Positions 63,239 through 64,000 of a stretch of 64,000 nt of DNA are shown here, piece after piece. Position numbers and translations under genes: made by a program. The notes beneath the pieces were generated by a model, which saw only the letters and a program-made list of their open reading frames with translations, was not told the DNA's origin and did no database searches. Positions within the stretch are counted from its first letter, which is position 1; the number at the start of each line of letters is the position of its first letter. Location: contig NZ_CVSS01000008.1 of the NCBI RefSeq assembly GCF_001180185.1, forward strand, positions 36,001-100,000, read 5' to 3'. The DNA comes from Candidatus Pelagibacter communis (GTDB lineage Bacteria > Pseudomonadota > Alphaproteobacteria > Pelagibacterales > Pelagibacteraceae).

Positions 63239-64000
63239 AGTTTTCTAAACTTTCAATTATAAAATTATTGAGTATTAGATTTGATATTTGAGAATTTCTT
63301 TTTATCAAATTTTCTAAATCATTTATTTTTGTAATAAATACATTTATTTCATCTAATGATAGAATTTTTAATTGTTGTTTAATTATATCTTTGTCTTTCC
63401 AAAATATTGGAGGTTTGAATAATGATATAGCATTATCAACGTTTGAAACATCATTTATATTTTCTTTCAATTTTTTCAGTCTTTTAAGCTTGTATAAAAA
63501 ATTTCTTATAATAATAATGTTGTCCTCAGCAGAGGAATTATTTTCATTTAAAATGTCAAAAGTTTTCTTTTTATTTTTGATTAGACATTGGTCAGTTAGT
63601 TCTGAAATACTATGATTTTCAGCTAAATTAGTGATTTTCAATATTTCTTCCTGATTAATTTTCTTATTTAGTTCACAATAGTTTGAAATTTTAGATAATT
63701 CATTTTTGAGTGCAACTCGGTTAAATTTTGATCTTTCAATTATTAAATTTATATTTTGATTAGAAATATTTATTTTTTTTTCTTTAAAAAAATTTTGTAC
63801 TAAAAATAGGAGTGATTGATGGTTATCTTCATAAAAAGCAGCAATGATAGTATTTTTGTCTTTTTCAAAAAATGATCTTAGTTTAGATTTTTTATCCAAA
63901 GCCCCAGCTTTTATAACTATTTTAATATCTTTTACATTTTGAACTATAATTTCTTTTATCAGATTTAAAATTTTATCTGAGGACCTATTTATTATTATAA
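63222..64000 (-). CDS. holA: DNA polymerase III delta subunit HolA (5' end beyond window)
   Basis: This frame ends at 63222 and stays open to the window edge (at least 259 codons shown). Recognisable is KAGALDKKSKLRSFFEKDK followed by TIIAAFYEDN, the delta-subunit pattern 'L-KKSKLRKxFE...A-YE'. Later SKISNYCE and SISELTDQC segments and a C-terminal helical collar fit too. A TTG at 63897-63899 is only an internal codon, since coding potential continues upstream. It loads the beta clamp with DnaX and HolB. Confidence 0.92.
   Translation of the reverse strand, partial: IIINRSSDKILNLIKEIIVQNVKDIKIVIKAGALDKKSKLRSFFEKDKNTIIAAFYEDNHQSLLFLVQNFFKEKKINISNQNINLIIERSKFNRVALKNELSKISNYCELNKKINQEEILKITNLAENHSISELTDQCLIKNKKKTFDILNENNSSAEDNIIIIRNFLYKLKRLKKLKENINDVSNVDNAISLFKPPIFWKDKDIIKQQLKILSLDEINVFITKINDLENLIKRNSQISNLILNNFIIESLENSNNSP

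Noticed and set aside
63897..63899. TTG as the start of holA
   Set aside because: The frame remains open and HolA-like (KAGALDKK) upstream to the window edge, so the gene is truncated by the window.
1..64000. CRISPR arrays, insertion sequences, prophage or integrase genes
   Set aside because: I looked for regularly spaced repeats, transposase motifs and terminal repeats and saw none.

Overview
The window is a gene-dense, strongly AT-rich stretch of an alphaproteobacterial chromosome. Gene order, very short intergenic spaces, lysine/asparagine/isoleucine-rich proteins and the gene set point to the SAR11 clade (Pelagibacterales, 'Candidatus Pelagibacter'-like). This assignment is by recognition, without a database search. 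I see no insertion sequence, integrase, phage block or CRISPR array.

Layout, left to right. 1-3.3 kb (minus): a truncated PLP aminotransferase, two tandem FMN alpha-hydroxyacid dehydrogenases and a PagL-like outer-membrane deacylase. 3.3-7.4 kb (minus): cytochrome c maturation genes ccmCDEFGH, preceded by a strand-specific long hairpin (7475-7535). 7.6-12.4 kb: hspQ, a septation protein A homologue, DUF2794, a Bax-inhibitor-1 protein, an aldo/keto reductase, an IalB-type protein and argG. 12.4-20.1 kb: a photobiology and secretion neighbourhood. It holds an antenna-less photolyase-like protein, a glutamine amidotransferase, and a four-gene overlapping minus-strand operon: an FeS-BCP-type photolyase/cryptochrome that has lost most FeS ligands, a 42-aa DUF2256 gene, a secreted FG-GAP/ASPIC protein and a secreted ten-cysteine protein. 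Divergent to this are a Tyr-less SDR and a PQQ-type sugar dehydrogenase. 20.1-24.5 kb (minus): hemC-hemD-mscS-yggT-folD and two small membrane proteins. 24.5-31.7 kb: tsaD, an FkbM-type methyltransferase, an EVE protein, acetyl-CoA synthetase with a striking Lys-rich N-terminal tail, and a two-subunit acetate-type Na+ symporter. 31.7-42.4 kb: rpe, heparinase-like, purH, a pterin dehydratase, tRNA-Gly(GCC), a TPR-sulfotransferase, a LON-domain protein, a UbiH-type hydroxylase, ftsK and lolA. 42.4-46.2 kb (minus): hisB-hisH-hisA-hisF-hisE-HIT-GNAT, divergent from hslVU.

48.2-64 kb is the conserved alphaproteobacterial origin neighbourhood. On the left, minus-strand genes are smr, timA-like, dnaQ, coaE, aroE, maf and ppsR, with fxsA and secB on plus. 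On the right, all plus, are hemE, hemH, hemJ, rho, mnmE, mnmG, rsmG, parA and parB, followed by convergent holA. The 269-bp very AT-rich gap between ppsR and hemE is my candidate replication origin, because the Caulobacter origin lies beside hemE. A perfect 16-bp parS palindrome sits inside rsmG, just upstream of parAB.

The items most worth following up are the photolyase/DUF2256/secreted-protein operon, the photolyase-like protein with a relocated C-terminal domain, the Lys-rich Acs tail, the candidate oriC, and the minus-strand hairpin upstream of ccmC.
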